DNA of 64,000 bases, taken from Paragyromitra xinjiangensis (Eukaryota; Ascomycota; Pezizomycetes; Pezizales; Discinaceae). The stretch is taken from assembly GCA_038503065.1 (NCBI GenBank), contig JBCAMK010000001.1, positions 3,844,001 through 3,908,000 on the forward strand, written 5' to 3'. The notes under the pieces are model-generated. The model made no database searches. It was not told the DNA's origin and saw only the letters and a list, made by a program, of their open reading frames with translations. Position numbers and translations under genes: made by a program. This document shows, piece after piece, positions 1 to 13,233 of this stretch (its first letter is position 1; the number at the start of each line of letters is the position of its first letter).

Positions 1-3000
1 GAATTACAGCATGTACCTCGCCTAGACTCTGGAGGCTATCTAGAAGTTACTTAGATGCCGTGCATATAAGTTTTTTCTACTTATGATAGATTTACGGCTC
101 GCAGCTCATCCTCAAGAAACGCTTTGGCCGTTATGTGGTCCGATCTCGTAAACGTCTTCCGGACTAAATATCGAGGGATGGAGGGGCAAGGAACAACATA
201 CTTACCATAATGTTGAAAGCGGAACGATACCTGTCATTACATGGGGTGTTTTTTTTCTTTCTCGAACTGCAGGGAGTCAGGTGTTTAGCTTACGGGAAGA
301 TCTATAACCGCATTGATAGACCCAAAGTATGTCCGCGAAGTCGCCGAATTACTAACGACTCCAGTGTAGATATCACGAGCCCAACCCCGAGGCTGAGGTG
401 TGTATGCAAAGGCAAGATGTAGGGGTCTGCGATGGAGTAGTCTGCGTGGATCCAGGAAGTAAATAGAGAGAAATGCATGCGGCTTTTCTCCAACTGCTTG
501 AACACCTTGTCTCGAAACATATCCCACCTCGAAACTTGGTTACTGTTTTGTACCCCATGAGAAGTGTGCCACCAAGGCCAAATTTTCGTTGTTGTAGATC
601 TTCTCCTGATGGATAAGTATACGTGCATATATCTCGAGGATCCTCGATTGCGTAAGATCAGAGACTTCGATTCCACATGTTGACTCAAAATAGGGACGAA
701 CGCTTGTAGCGTTCGGGGCGTTGTCAAGTGTAGACTCTTGAAATTTCTTTTTGCCCGCTTCTTGGCATCGAGGAAATGATCAAACTAACATGTCCCCCCA
801 CTGTGACCCTGAGCTGTCCCTAACTCAAATAGTTAGAAAATTAGAGGCGACTCACCACTTATCACTCGATGGCGGCTACAGGCGCAGCATTTATGACGCC
901 TTTGGTTTAGTCTCATGCTGACCGAAGTGGGCAATCCATCTTAATCGTACACATGCATATTAGCCTCCTGAGCCAAGCGTCACTACGCTTCTTCGGGGAA
1001 TTAATTTCTAGGCTCTTGGTATGAGGTTCTCGCAGAGCTTATCGTGCCAGCTGCCGGGAAGAGGGTACTGCGAAATTCTTATTCATGCAGATTTTATTCT
1101 GGTCTTTGCTTAGAGCAAGCGCATATTTCTCGTCTATCTGCCGCTGCAACTCTAAGAAACTAGAAAGCCGAGATACCAAATTATCACCGTTGCCGCTCGA
1201 CTTCCTTAGGGGTAAAAAATCTAGTTCTCTACATCCGTTTCCCTTTCTTTCTTGCAAACCTTACTGTTATTTGAACCGACTCTTGGCTTCTTCTGCTTGC
1301 GTAAGACCTTGTCTAATCGTGTTTACGTCACAGTTAAATACCTATATTGCCTAACTCATATATTACGTTTGTATCGCTCCTGTTTAAGCTCCCACGGGTT
1401 TGTTTCTGGTGCACAGTTATGGCTAATCCATCCTTGTAGTCACAGGCCAAAGGCTCGAGTGATGCGAACCTTAATTACAGTCGGGATGCCTCAATTGGTG
1501 GTCCCACCTAGATCTCAGCTTCGCTGTGTATTGGCGAGCTCATCTCGGGTTTTTGTTCTGAAATTTCCCCGAGTATTTCCGGCATTGGGCTGCGGAGTAA
1601 ATCTACCTCTTGGAGTATGGTAAATAGGATCGGAATATGTACTACATAGTACGGTTGCGGTGTTAATCTTTCAGTGGTTATTGTATAATTTGAGAGCTAG
1701 GGATATTGCTGTGTGTAAGAGTGCTTTTAGATACACCTGGGGATGGGAGAATGATCCATTAGAATGCAGCTGCGTTAAGCGAACTCTGATCTGGAAGTTT
1801 GCTGGCGACATTATCTCTAGTATAGCCTCCGTATAAATCCCATCTTTAGGTTTGGGTAGGTGGCTTATTTGTAAAAAAATTTAATAAATGGCACTGCTTA
1901 TGACTGGCATTTATCCTGCAACAGCATTCTAGAGTCACCATTCAAAGCTACATATACATGTATATATACTATGGGCTTAGGGCTGGAAGGGTAGTAACCC
2001 CATTCAAAAACTTAATATGCCTGTTAGCTTAGCCTACTTGACCGTCATTGTGTAAGAAATCAAGAGAAAGGATTATGAAAGAATGGGCTAGGCACAAGAA
2101 AGCTCCTGACAGATTTGGCTACATATTTTTGTTTCTAGCTGTTTAGGAAGGGAGGTTTCTATGTAGAAAACCTAAACGGCTGAGCTGGTGGTTGGTCTGG
2201 TTGCCCGATATAAATGGGTATCCTAATTTTTCTGAAACGTCACTCTCCTAAGATTTGGTAGCAGCGAGAACTGGATATATCTAAAGGTGTTATTACTAAA
2301 TAAAATTTTCACAAGTTTCCTACGCATAGGCTTGCCTAGGGTTTTGTTTGCTTCTTTCTCTTCCTTCTCCCCGATTGCACAAGGCATCGCTCCTCTAAGC
2401 ACGTATTTCTAGTTTCCACGCAGCTAGCCTAATGATATATTGTTATCGTCTCCAATTGGGCTATTAGCCACTTTCGCTACTTAGTCTCTCTTTCATCATG
2501 CCCTTTTCTGGGAACGTTCGAACTCGATCTACTTGATCCAAACAGAACTTTTCGTGAGCTATTCAAGCCTGACAGTGATAGGTCGAGTCTACTCTATCTG
2601 GCTTGTAAATTGCTATCTTATTACCGCTAGGCTAGGGCACGTACACCAAGATGTGTTTTCGCTGATTCGCTGATTGACGTTTTTGAACCTTCTGTACACG
2701 TGATGGATATGGCTGTTTCCTGCTTGGACATGACCATTATGGTCTATTAAATACCCTTATCCTAGATTAATCCAATCAGTTTAACTAATCTTCTCGCATA
2801 TATGTACAGAATAAAACAAAATAAAACATGAAGTCGACCCCACTTTCTGCTCGAGCGAGTGATATTTTGTGATTGGTATGAACTAACTATTTCTGGTATC
2901 CGCTGATGGTGTCAAGGAGTCGTTAGCTATTAGAAGTTTGAATTTCAGATTCTTATGGGGCTTCATCATTCTGTGGGCAGCGACCTTAAGAGTTATGACA

Positions 3001-6000
3001 TACCTTTATGTTAAGAGAACTCGTTTGCTTACAGGAAAAAAGAGATCTAGTGTGCAGATGATCCACGAGTGATAAATTATGGAGCCGAAGTTTCCCCGAA
3101 CCAGCAGAGATCTGGAGAGCGGACAAACCTATGCGCCTATGTGAGTTTTCCCGGGCGTGATATGAACTTGATTACTGAGCCAATCTACTAGCAGGCATAT
3201 ATCTAGGCGAGTGCACATGCGAACCGGTCGGAAGATGATGCCGTCTCACAAGGATAGGCGAATACTTATTGTACAGGCTGACATGAAAAAGCAAGGATGC
3301 TGCTCTCACAAGATCGGTGAGGGGCATCACGTCCAAGGTTTGTCTATGAGCTATCTAGGAACACTTCGGAAGTGAATTACTCAGAAGGAGTCAGGTATCG
3401 CAGATGAGCTGCTAGGTTTCTCTTCCTTAGATATAATTTGTAAGTTATGTCGTATCCTCTGAGCCTCTAGATTTTCTCGGGCCTTCCTAGTATAGCTATG
3501 GTTTCTTCTCGCCTAATCCGACAAATTATTCCGAAATCACGCAACAGTTTTCTAAGAAAATGTGGGTACTAGATCCACAAGCCTCAAGGGGATTAATTCA
3601 TGTTCTAGGCACAGCCGGAACATGCTAGTGTCAGAATCTACAGCACACAAATTTGTCGTGCAAGTTAGGCCCGGCGACCAAACCACTCTATAGTGCTTAC
3701 ACGCGCTGTAAGCGGAGCTGATCGCGCTAGGCGGCAAAGCACATTCGATTATATGATGCATACATTTAGGTGGGTCCAATCCTTGCTACAAGATTCTCTG
3801 TGCCCCCTCCAGAGAAAATTTTACCGCGTTAACGTCGTTCAACCCGCCACCGCGGTGGGGGCGACTACTCACTGAGTACTACATGTAGTAATGTAGAAGC
3901 TCTTACAATATGAAGTGTGTTATTGCTTTGATCTATTAAGCGCGAGTCAATATAAGTGGCGAATAGTGACAACTCTTTTATCTACCAAGATCTCGTGGTC
4001 CCGGGATCGATGTGCTTGTTAGGGAAAACAAAACCTGTAAAGATTGATTTGCCTCCCACATGTCTCATCCATTAATATTAGACTCTATCTAGCTGTGACG
4101 ACACGAGTGACGACTTTTTGTTGGAATTATTACAGCCGCGCGGTCGTCAGCGTTAAATTTCGCACAACCTTGAAACCACCCCTGATAACAAAATACAAGA
4201 TAGTTGAGTAATTGAACTAAGCCTAATCTACAGGACTTCCTGCCAACTGATGTTGAGTGCGGGACGGATAAGGCTGATGGTTTTGATGCCTCGGTAGTTG
4301 TGTAGTAACCTTAAATGCTTTATATATATTATGTAGCTCTAGGCATTCCTTTACTATCTCGATTAGAAGTAACCCAAAGAAAAACCTCAAACAATAATAC
4401 CCGGCCATTATAGAGAAAGCCGAGGCTTACGGCTACCAATGTAGAGGATTGTACCGTGAACCCGAGTGATAAGTCATGACCAGATAGATCAACTAGTCTA
4501 GCCCCACACTAACGGGCTTACCCAGCACTACATCCAAAGAAATGAACGAAGCTATATTAGATAACAAATATTGGTAATGAACTAGTTTGCTGCCGCTAAA
4601 CTTGTAAGCGGCTGCTGTGCTCTCGTGTTTGTTGTCCTCTTAACGAACCTGTTGTGTTACCATTACTGATACATACCCAGGACCCATATCCTCTGGTCTT
4701 GGATCTCGATACACATTCTACTAGCTTGGCCTTAAACAGGAAGGAAAGATTCTTTTGGAGCTGGTCGGGATTTCGGTGGGTTGCACCTTAGGGAGCAAGG
4801 AATCCAAAAATACGCGGAAATGTATCCATCGGTCTTAATGTAGAATAGTGGGCTCAATTAATTTGAGACAAGACTATGACCTTTACTTACCGAGACCAGG
4901 TTCTTGGGATCGCCTACTGACAATAGGTAAAAGTGATCTTAGGCACTGTGAGTTGTTGCGGCTAAGCGAGCTATCAGGATAGTGCTAGGTGCTGGAAGCA
5001 ATTTTTGGGGTCTATGCTTTTAGACTCTAACAATTGAGGGTTTTAAAAGAAAGCTTGGAAGAGCTGAAGAAGCGTGGCGTGTGGCATAAGGCACTCTACC
5101 TTTAGCGCGCTGCACGGTTATTGGGCAGTAAGTATTGGATCTCTGATGCCGTTTTGGCGCTTTCGATCACAAAAGCACGTAACTAATTACAGCGGGAAAA
5201 TATTACCACTTATAACCGCTCACCGCTGCTACCGAAGGAGAAATTATAGTAAATTGTTGTGGTTTTCTAACTCCGAAGCCAACAGCCTAGAACTTAGAGC
5301 AGATACGTGTAGATATGAAACAGCTGACAACCTAGCGTAACTTATGGTCCGCAATACCTACCGTACATGCAACCTGCATCCCAACAACTTTTGCGATCTC
5401 GCTGACTCAAATATGCCGTGCTAGAAAGACACTTGGAGTAGTTTTGTGTGAGTTTCACACTGCTCACATTATTACTCTGTAATAATAGTAAGGTTGTGGA
5501 AGTGGCCTAATTCGGAAGGCCCTACCGGCAATAAACCTGGCCTGGAGGCGCGGAAGTTCCCTCAGGTTGATCGTCCAGAACCCGATATGATAAACGAGGT
5601 ACTGATCAGCCCTATCGTAAGGCGTGCGTGACAACGAATCCAAATGAATCCCTACCAGTGAGCTCCCACAGAAGGGCGTGGATATATGCTCCTGGGCAGT
5701 CAGCCTTGGGGAATTTGTGGCACGAATTAATTGCATGCCTACAGCCCCTGAGACTCGGATCAAAGAAACAAGCTTTTTCCTGAATGCTTTCGTGGCGCCA
5801 TTAGGTAATGCCGCCGCAGCTTTTTCGGAGAAGTCAACTCCGAATCTTCTCACATCTAGGTCTAACTTGTGGGAAATGATCTCACGGGGCCTTGATGTCC
5901 ATAAGCCTTTGCGGGGTTAAACCGCGGCTCTCAGCGGGTGAATGACAATGAGGCCCGTGTGAATGTATCAATAGGTATGTAGTACAACAATTGCCGACAT

Positions 6001-6089
6001 CGTAGAGGCACGATAAGCCCGCCCCCATCGCCACGTTATACGAGATACTTCCATAAAGAGTTTGATCCATAGCCTGTCATTCAAGTTTT
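1..6089. other. Gene-poor region, no supported gene
   Basis: No open frame here has a family resemblance, splice structure or composition that I can defend. The longest is a minus-strand frame at 5464-5853 (129 codons, no ATG at its start), which I could not identify. The sequence is close to even in base composition and looks like old, heavily mutated DNA. I saw no tRNA, rRNA or clear transposase. It ends at the 3' end of the minus-strand YVH1 relic. Confidence 0.5.
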
Positions 6090-7352
6090 TCACAGCCTTA
6101 CCTCGATTTCGTCAACTTCTCCTCTTGCCACGCTGATTCCAGGGACAACCCAACCTCCATAGGAACACTTTAGGCCTTGCCATGCGTATATGCCTACCTT
6201 AAATTTGCACTTTGGGCATTCTAGGTTTCCAGATATTTCTCCTTTGGAGAACTCATCCATGGGAGGGGTTCTATGAAATGATGGGAACACTGCTGCCGCG
6301 GCTCATGCAGCATGAGTGGCTGAGTTGGCTTTGGAAGATGAGGTGTTAGTGAAGCAGAAGTTGACAGTATCTGGCTATTTATCAAATAATCAGTTATATT
6401 CCCTGGTTGTTTCCTCCATTGGGCCAAAGCCGATACGGTGGAGTACGGGAAACAGCACATACCAACATTTCTTACACCTCAGCTCTATCCCACGCTCTTC
6501 TACAGGCACTTCTTCCTCCGTTACTTGCGTGGTCTTTCCTATCTCCGCCTCGGCGTCTCAGAAATGCACTCTTTCTTGCCTTTTCCGAGCGCTCCCCACC
6601 TCCACATCTTTCAAACATACCCACTGCTGATAAATAGGGTGATCTTCAATAACAGTTGCACATTGAATCTCATAGTAGAGCCCAAGCTGTTTCATAAATC
6701 CCCGATTTGGATCGATTATAGGTCGGGTACGCTCTATGATTCTAAGGGCAAGATTAGGTGCAATATGACGGCTGGCCATGAGATACGCAGCAAGTATGGT
6801 TGCAGAACGAGATTTCCCCATGGCACTAGTGTAGGAGTCAATAAGGAAGTCGGTAGCACAAACGACAACTGGTAATCAGACGAGTTTTTAGAGCGAACTA
6901 AGTCTGCACGCCATATATCCTACGCAATTTTTATGGTATGTAGACCCAGCCCGTTCTCAAAACATGCCTGATTACGGGGGGAATAATGGGATTGATCACA
7001 AACCAATGGATTAAAACCGCACCCCCTGCCCACAATGCCCTAGAAATAAACTTATTGCAATCTGTGAAGTGTCCCAGTAGACTGATCCTCAAAATCGTCC
7101 ACCTTAACGATCTTGTGATGGTAATTCTCAAAAAGAGTTTTATCAAGAGGGATATGTAGTACCGAGACTACATGAGTTATTCCAGCTTCTTTTAGGGCTT
7201 TGCGTCCGCTGAGAGCAGACATTCTACAGGCTCGAGTGACTAAGGGACCGTCGTTCTAATACGAGGTCAGCAACAGATCTTTGAAACCACTAAAGAAATG
7301 TTGCGCACCCTCCGATGTAGAGGTTTTCCCCCACCACCTTGTTCATAGCCAT
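6090..7352 (-). pseudogene. YVH1: YVH1-type dual-specificity phosphatase, disrupted
   Basis: Family role: Yvh1 is a dual-specificity phosphatase with a C-terminal zinc-binding domain that acts in late 60S ribosome maturation. Four exons rebuild almost the whole protein (7309-7352, 7004-7223, 6463-6825, 6090-6374). Exon 1 reads MAMNKVVGENLYIGG. Exon 2 carries the start of the phosphatase fold and ends in GAVLIH. Splicing 7003 to 6826 restores the active-site loop HCAMGKSRS. Exon 3 ends in the first zinc pair (CKKC), and exon 4 holds LECPKC, KCSYGGWVVP and ARGEVDEIE. Three lesions break it: a 2-nt loss near 7080 (after VDDFEDQ), an in-frame TGA near 6557-6560, and a 1-nt loss near 6256 after PLPWM. 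Introns use GTGCGC, GTTTGT and GTATGT donors. It is either a recent pseudogene or poorly sequenced; the lesions are seen, the cause is not. Confidence 0.82.
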
Positions 7353-9112
7353 CTCGTCTCGATATCGCTTAGAGAGCCGGGGTGATTAATAGCCGGCCAG
7401 GAGGCTGTGAGACAGGCAGACTTAAATTCGCTCGATGATTTGATTTTAGAAGCGAAGTCTGGCGAGAGATGCTGGCGATTTTAGCTACTAGAGCCTCAAA
7501 AAGCGAAGGGTTGGTGAGGGTGTGGGAGAAATGCGGGGCATTGAGTCGACCCAAATACTCTAACTGACTTAGGGCTGGAGCGGATGCAGTGAACACCATG
7601 TTTTGGTTTAGTCATCTCCGGTATTTATGATGAAGCAAGTTGCTGATTTTCTATGTACGGTGGCCTAAGTGATTTCCTCATACAGAGCCCAGAGTAGAAG
7701 TTTCCGATGGTAATTGCTCAGAAGTTTGTGACAGGCTGGGTGTTGTGCAGGCGGAAAGGCCCAAACACCGAATGGTGATTGGACAGGCGAGTTGGACGAA
7801 CGACTGCCCTACAGGACCCTACAGGCCTTACAGCAGGGCTGTGAGTATTCCCGTTGGCCCACTTTGACTGGCACGCAGATCTTGGCAGCACGTGCTATGC
7901 GCAGCTTTGGCAGCGTTACCCCAGCTAACACCTCGTTTTTGCTTGCTTTTCAGAGGCGTCAGACGTCTGCTTCAACCCCTTCCGGTTTCACTTCAGCCCA
8001 GTCCCGTCCTGCGGGATGTTCGGATGTTGCCCTATCATTTCTCAGCCTTACAAGCCACCTCCACCGCACCACCATCGCCAACAGAAATAATACTGCCTTA
8101 CCACAGGCTTCCAACTCCGAAGCAGGCACGACATGAGGAAAGGTGTGGGAGCCGCTGACGAAATTGGTCCTCGCGAGCTCTTTCTTGTTTACAGGCATTT
8201 CGACCAATGACTAATGAACAGCCAGTAGGAGATAAAGTAGAGTAGCGGAGAGTACTCACTGGTGGGGTAGGCGAAAAAGCAACAATTGCTAGTTCGCTGC
8301 TTAACAGATGATCGACTGACCTGCCCGCACGACTCTAGCATCATTTGGGTCGCGAAGAGAGAGAGCGAGAAGAGGGGTTGGTGATCTATAGATAAAACAG
8401 CAAGCAAGCGCGTGATCATACATGAGCTGTACCTATTTGTGCACGATCTCGGCGGCCCGATATACTTCAGCCTGCTCTTCAGATATGATTTGATTTGACT
8501 CCATCGGTGGGCGGGAAGCCTTTTATCGTCTTCACGCTTGTCTCTGTTGCCCCTCCACCGATCCATTCGCTCCTCTATTTCCATGATCGTATTTGCGACT
8601 CTGTGATGCTCTTTCCATCCGATTTCATGTTACGATAGGTACGTCTGACTGTTTCTGCCCTCGGGAGCATCTAAGTGGCATAGGTGCGGACATGGTCAGG
8701 CAAGCAGATATGCACCAGGGTCGTGGCTCCAAGCCAGATTGAGAAGTCAAGAGGGAGCTGCGACATGATGCTTGTCAGACCGTGCAACATTGCAGAGATC
8801 TTTCCAAATGATGGGTGGGTTCTTAAATTCTGGTTTTTTTTTTTTTGGGTCTGCATGGGGAGTTTTATCTTATTTTGCCCTGCACGCTGGCTTTCAGGCG
8901 CACGCGAAGGATCAGATTAGCCGTCGAAGAGATCATACTTGGATTATCGCCAGTTGTGAGCTGGGGGAGATCATGTCAAGGTAGATTTCAGAGTGTGGTT
9001 CCCTCGCAGCCTGTCCACGAGTGCAATCCAAGCCAGTGGATCGGGGCAGGGTGAAGTCAGAGGAAGAAAAGTTGGCCAATCCTAGGATTAGCTCGATGGC
9101 CCTACCTCACCG
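7353..9112. other. Intergenic region upstream of YVH1
   Basis: Open frames at 7792-8136 (+) and 8189-8584 (-) have no recognisable motif and no clear splice context. An uninterrupted T run lies at about 8834. The stretch should include the promoter of the YVH1 relic. I see no other supported element. Confidence 0.4.
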
Positions 9113-9205
9113 ACTTTCTCTTCTTTTTTTTTCCTTCCCTTCCTTTCCTCTCTTCCGTTTCTTTTTTCCCCCCTTCCTTCCCCCCACCTCTAGTCTATAA
9201 TAGTC
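9113..9205 (+). promoter_or_regulatory. Pyrimidine tract followed by TATA-like box
   Basis: About 80 nt of almost pure C/T (roughly 9113-9192) run directly into CTATAATAG at about 9194-9202. Long CT tracts just upstream of transcription starts are common in filamentous fungal promoters. If this is the promoter of the zinc-finger gene, that gene has a leader of about 1.5 kb. This is inferred from composition only. Confidence 0.35.
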
Positions 9206-10725
9206 CCCTGTAACCATTGTATAGTGTTGTAAGCGGCGGATGGGCAAACCCAAAGCAACCGCCTGCCCTAGTACCGACAAGACAAGCTCTAAATCGTAAT
9301 TCCCTCCCTGCCAATTGTAGTGACCTTATGTAGGGCTGGTTTTATGTGCCGCCGTCAGAGACATGTGGAGGTGATTCGGCGACGCCGTTATGAGAAACGA
9401 CAAGTTAAAAGTGGTTGAGCAGTCGGCGACAGAGTGATGGTAGTGAGTGAGCACTAACTAAAGTATTACCACTCGCGGTGAAACGGTTAACCACCGCCCT
9501 GCCAGTCATGATCAATACGTACTCTACGTAGCAAGGCTAAGAGGTTCCAATGGAGAGGGCGTTCACATCGTTTCCCTGTGAGGCTGAACCTGCATCTACC
9601 TGCCTGCTGCTGCTGCTGCTTCTCTGCTCTGCTCCCGGCGGGGGAAAAGGCCCCTCTCCCCCTTACGCCCTTGGATAGATATATGCCCAGCTATTATGTG
9701 CTATATACATGCTAGCCAGCGCCGCTCCTTCAGTAAGTTACAGACGCACCTACATGCCTAGCACCTACATACATACATACCTCTTTTGCTTTAACCTACG
9801 TATCGTACATACATAAGGTCGGTTTTGTCCTACCCCCCCTCCTCTCCCCCACGTCTCCGCCTCTGCTTGGTCCGTTATTCCAGTCGGCTTCCATTTATCC
9901 TTCCATATCTTCTCTCGCCTCGCGACGTCCTTCTTTTGGTCTTCACATCCCATCTACGTAGCTACAGCTCTGCGCAGCTAGTCTTCGCCTCACCCGCTAC
10001 ATCAACAGCCAGCGTCCCGTTCTCTCGCTCATTTTCGTCTCCCACTACCGCGATTGCTCGTATCCATTGGGAAAGCTTCCGATACTGCTAGTTACACGTT
10101 CGATTGAAGAAAAAAGTCGCTTTGTCTGTATGTTGCGAGCCCCAGTTGGGATCGAATTCGACTCAGTAGTAGTGGGGAGGGTCTACGGAAACCCCGAGAT
10201 CCAGCGGTGGGCGATCGATTTGAGGCTGGTGTGAAACCATCAAGAGAAACCAGACGAAACACCGGCGAATTTATCGACAGCGGAGCAGAAGAACGATCCA
10301 GCTGGCCTGTGCACGCAGCTCGGATAAGGGGCGTCAGAAAAGAAGTAGAGAGGTGGCGAAAATTTTGGTTTTGAGATGAAATAGCAACCTTTGTACTTGC
10401 TCGGGTATTTCATTTCCTAGTTGGTAAATCGCCGCCTACGTTTCAGCTCCTTCAGCTGGTGTTGAATAGCTGATCCATAACCCGTGATTAGACGACATCA
10501 CGACCCAAATATATCAAGAACCTTAGCTAGGACAGGAACCTCTGGAGAAATCCTTGTTTCCCCTCCCCTCCCCTCCCAACACATTGCTTGCCGAGATATC
10601 ATCGTCACAATCAGGTACTCAATTAGACCCGGCAATCTGGCCTCAAGATCATTCCATGAATCTGATCTTTTTTAAGGCACAGCATTAGATACCCGTCACC
10701 CGATCTTGTGCTCAGTTTCCTTTCC
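9206..10725 (+). other. Presumed long 5' leader of the C2H2 gene
   Basis: No supported coding exon. The sequence contains a CTG/CTC-rich stretch at 9601-9640 and a (CCCCT)n run at about 10558-10577. A frame at 9825-10091 has no ATG start. Its position between the CT-rich promoter-like block and the ATG at 10726 suggests a long, possibly spliced leader, as is often seen for fungal regulator genes. Confidence 0.35.
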
Positions 10726-13233
10726 ATGATGAATCTCCACAGATTAAACACCCACAACCTCCCAGCTATCCGAAGCCTTGACGGCCACCACGTCATGGAC
10801 ACGAGCAGTGACTTTGCCGCCTCCCCTCAAAGCTCAGCCCAAAGATCCATGCCCCTCCCTATACCATTATCCAGAAGCTCCCCAACATCTAGCCGGGGAG
10901 TTTCTTTCGCTCAAAGTGTTCAGGTCCCACCGATACTTTCCCTTAACCCACCACCAATGCTACCTTTAGATCCACCACCTCCGTTATCTTCGTCGCGTCC
11001 TTATCACCATGACGATGACTCAACTGAAGATTGGGATGACAGTGAGGGGAACGAAAGAGAACATCGGAGGAAACAGAGTCGAGGTGATGGTCGCCCACTG
11101 TCGGGTGAATGGCGTGCAAGAGCATCCAGAAAATATGGAGATCCACAGTATGATTCCCCCGGTAGCTTTGAAAATTCTAGAATCAAGAACGAAAACTCTT
11201 TCCCGAAGTATTGGCAAAATGACTTCCCTAGGAAATCTCCAAAGCATACCAAGGAGTTGAGTAGACCCACTCGTCAATATCAGTTCCATTTGTAACATTT
11301 TGCTTGACCGATGCATCCATCGTCAACGTTAATATGCTTTGATACCTTATGCCCATTTCCGCCCAATCTCATATCTATTGTTATTTACTCATTCCTATCT
11401 TCACCATTATGCCATTTTGCTTTCATAAAAAAGGAAATTTATTAACTTGTGCAATGGCGCTTCTGCGTGCATCATAAAGCAGACTACAAAATGATGGATC
11501 TCTTCTTGGTTTTATCGAAAAATCTGTCAAAGCCTACGATAGCAGCCTTGTTGCAAAACTCAATGGTGGCGCAAGGTCAGAACCTTCACATCGAAATTTT
11601 CTTAGCCAGCGAGATTTCCGGCCCTTATCCATTGCCTCTCCATTAGAAGAGCATTCATTACCGTTACCCTCCCATTGGCGCCAAGGGAAAGATCACTCGC
11701 GGAATCGACCGACGTCAAATCCAATAGCAATACCTGGCCCAGGTTCACCACATACCCCTCTCGAAAGATGGGCTCGTTCATCAAATCCGGGAGATGGTGT
11801 AGTTCCGCCAACGCTAGGATTGGCGGGCCCCAATACATTTCCGCAAGCTTTTACTGAAGTTCGTAGTTCTGGAGATACCGCAAGTGTTTCGTCATATCTA
11901 ACGGACAACGACGCTCATTCTAATGGGGATATTCACATGCGAAGATCTATGAGCGCCTCGCTTCTAGGGCCAGGCTTTGACGAGTCAGGGATGGCCAGCT
12001 CTATACAATCAAGAAATAGTTACGATATGTGTGAAGATAGCGATCATCAGATGGATGATGCGCCATATAGGATGAAGAGGCTTACACTCGAAGCACGTAC
12101 TCCGCCAAAATCAAACTCATATCCGACTCCACGAAAAAGGAGAGCGTCCTCACCGCCAAATGATGATACCATGACCGGAAGCTTGGAGCCCACAAGGAAA
12201 TTTTTATTAGAAAACGCTGGAGGTGATATTTACGACCGTGGTCGAAGAACGTCACCAATACATCAATCATCAATAAGAAACTCTCCTAAATATCCCACTT
12301 CTGGGATGCATTATTCATCAGCTCCGAGGTCAGCTTCAGGATCTTTTATTTCAGCATCCACATCTTCAACAGCAACTCAATGGTCATCACTCAGCCAATT
12401 CTCCGCGGCCAGCAGTGTCACAACAGCTGATAGAGGTTCACCGGCTACTTCTTTTTCGCCATCCTTGGGGGATGTAGAGGCTATAAGTGACTCGCCTTTC
12501 AGACAATCTCAATTATCGGTGGGCGCAAACCGGTCGAATAACAGACAAAGGACTCTTTCGGAAACAACTATCACGCCTTCCGGGGCAGAAAGAGACAACA
12601 TCGCTTTGAAACACCACTCAGCGCCAAAAATAACGAGCATATACGTCTGCGAATGCTGTCCTAAAAAACCAAAAAAATTCGATTCCTTGAATGACTTGCG
12701 GTAAGTTCCTTTCCCTGTTAAAAAACGTAATAGTTGGGGTATACTGATTGGAGATATGTAGAATGCACGAAATGGAAAAGCAGTATGGGTGCCAATACTG
12801 TAATAACCGCTTCAAGAACAAAAACGAGGCGGAACGACATCAAAACTCCCTTCACCTGCGGAAGCATTCATGGTCTTGTGCGGCGCTCCGTGGCTACGAA
12901 GCTGCATTTCATCCATCCCCGCAAAGACCATCATATGCCGAGATTTGTGGTTATTGTGGAAAGGAGTTCCCGACGCCCCCCCAATGGGATGCTCGAATAG
13001 AACATCTAACGACAGAGCATAAATTTGGGGAATGCAACCAATCCAAAAAGTTCTACCGAGCCGATCATTTCAGGCAACATTTGAAACATAGTCACAGCGG
13101 AACGAGTGGGAAGTGGACAAACGTCCTGGAAAATGCCTGTATGAGAGATGAGATACCACCAGTCTCTGGGAGCCATGGTGGTATGAGTGGAGGTTGCGCG
13201 ACGTCGGCCATTTCCGAAGAGGGTTCGGACTGA
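10726..13233 (+). CDS. C2H2 zinc-finger protein
   Basis: Rebuilt as three exons: 10726-11291, 11480-12700 and 12762-13233 (752 aa). The first ATG of the open frame is at 10726; the frame extends upstream only through non-ATG codons. The first 580 residues are Ser/Pro-rich and disordered. The last quarter holds a Cys/His block: YVCECC with its partner residues split by intron 2, then YGCQYCNNRF..ERH..LH, then ICGYCGKEF with an HLTTEH end, then a KFYRADHFRQHLKHSH segment. This order matches a widespread fungal C2H2 protein family, so a nuclear DNA-binding role is likely; targets are unknown. Intron 2 (61 nt) has a GTAAGT donor. Intron 1 has a weaker GTAACA donor and a tandem AAGCAG acceptor that keeps frame at either site. 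The 3' region is T-rich. Confidence 0.88.
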
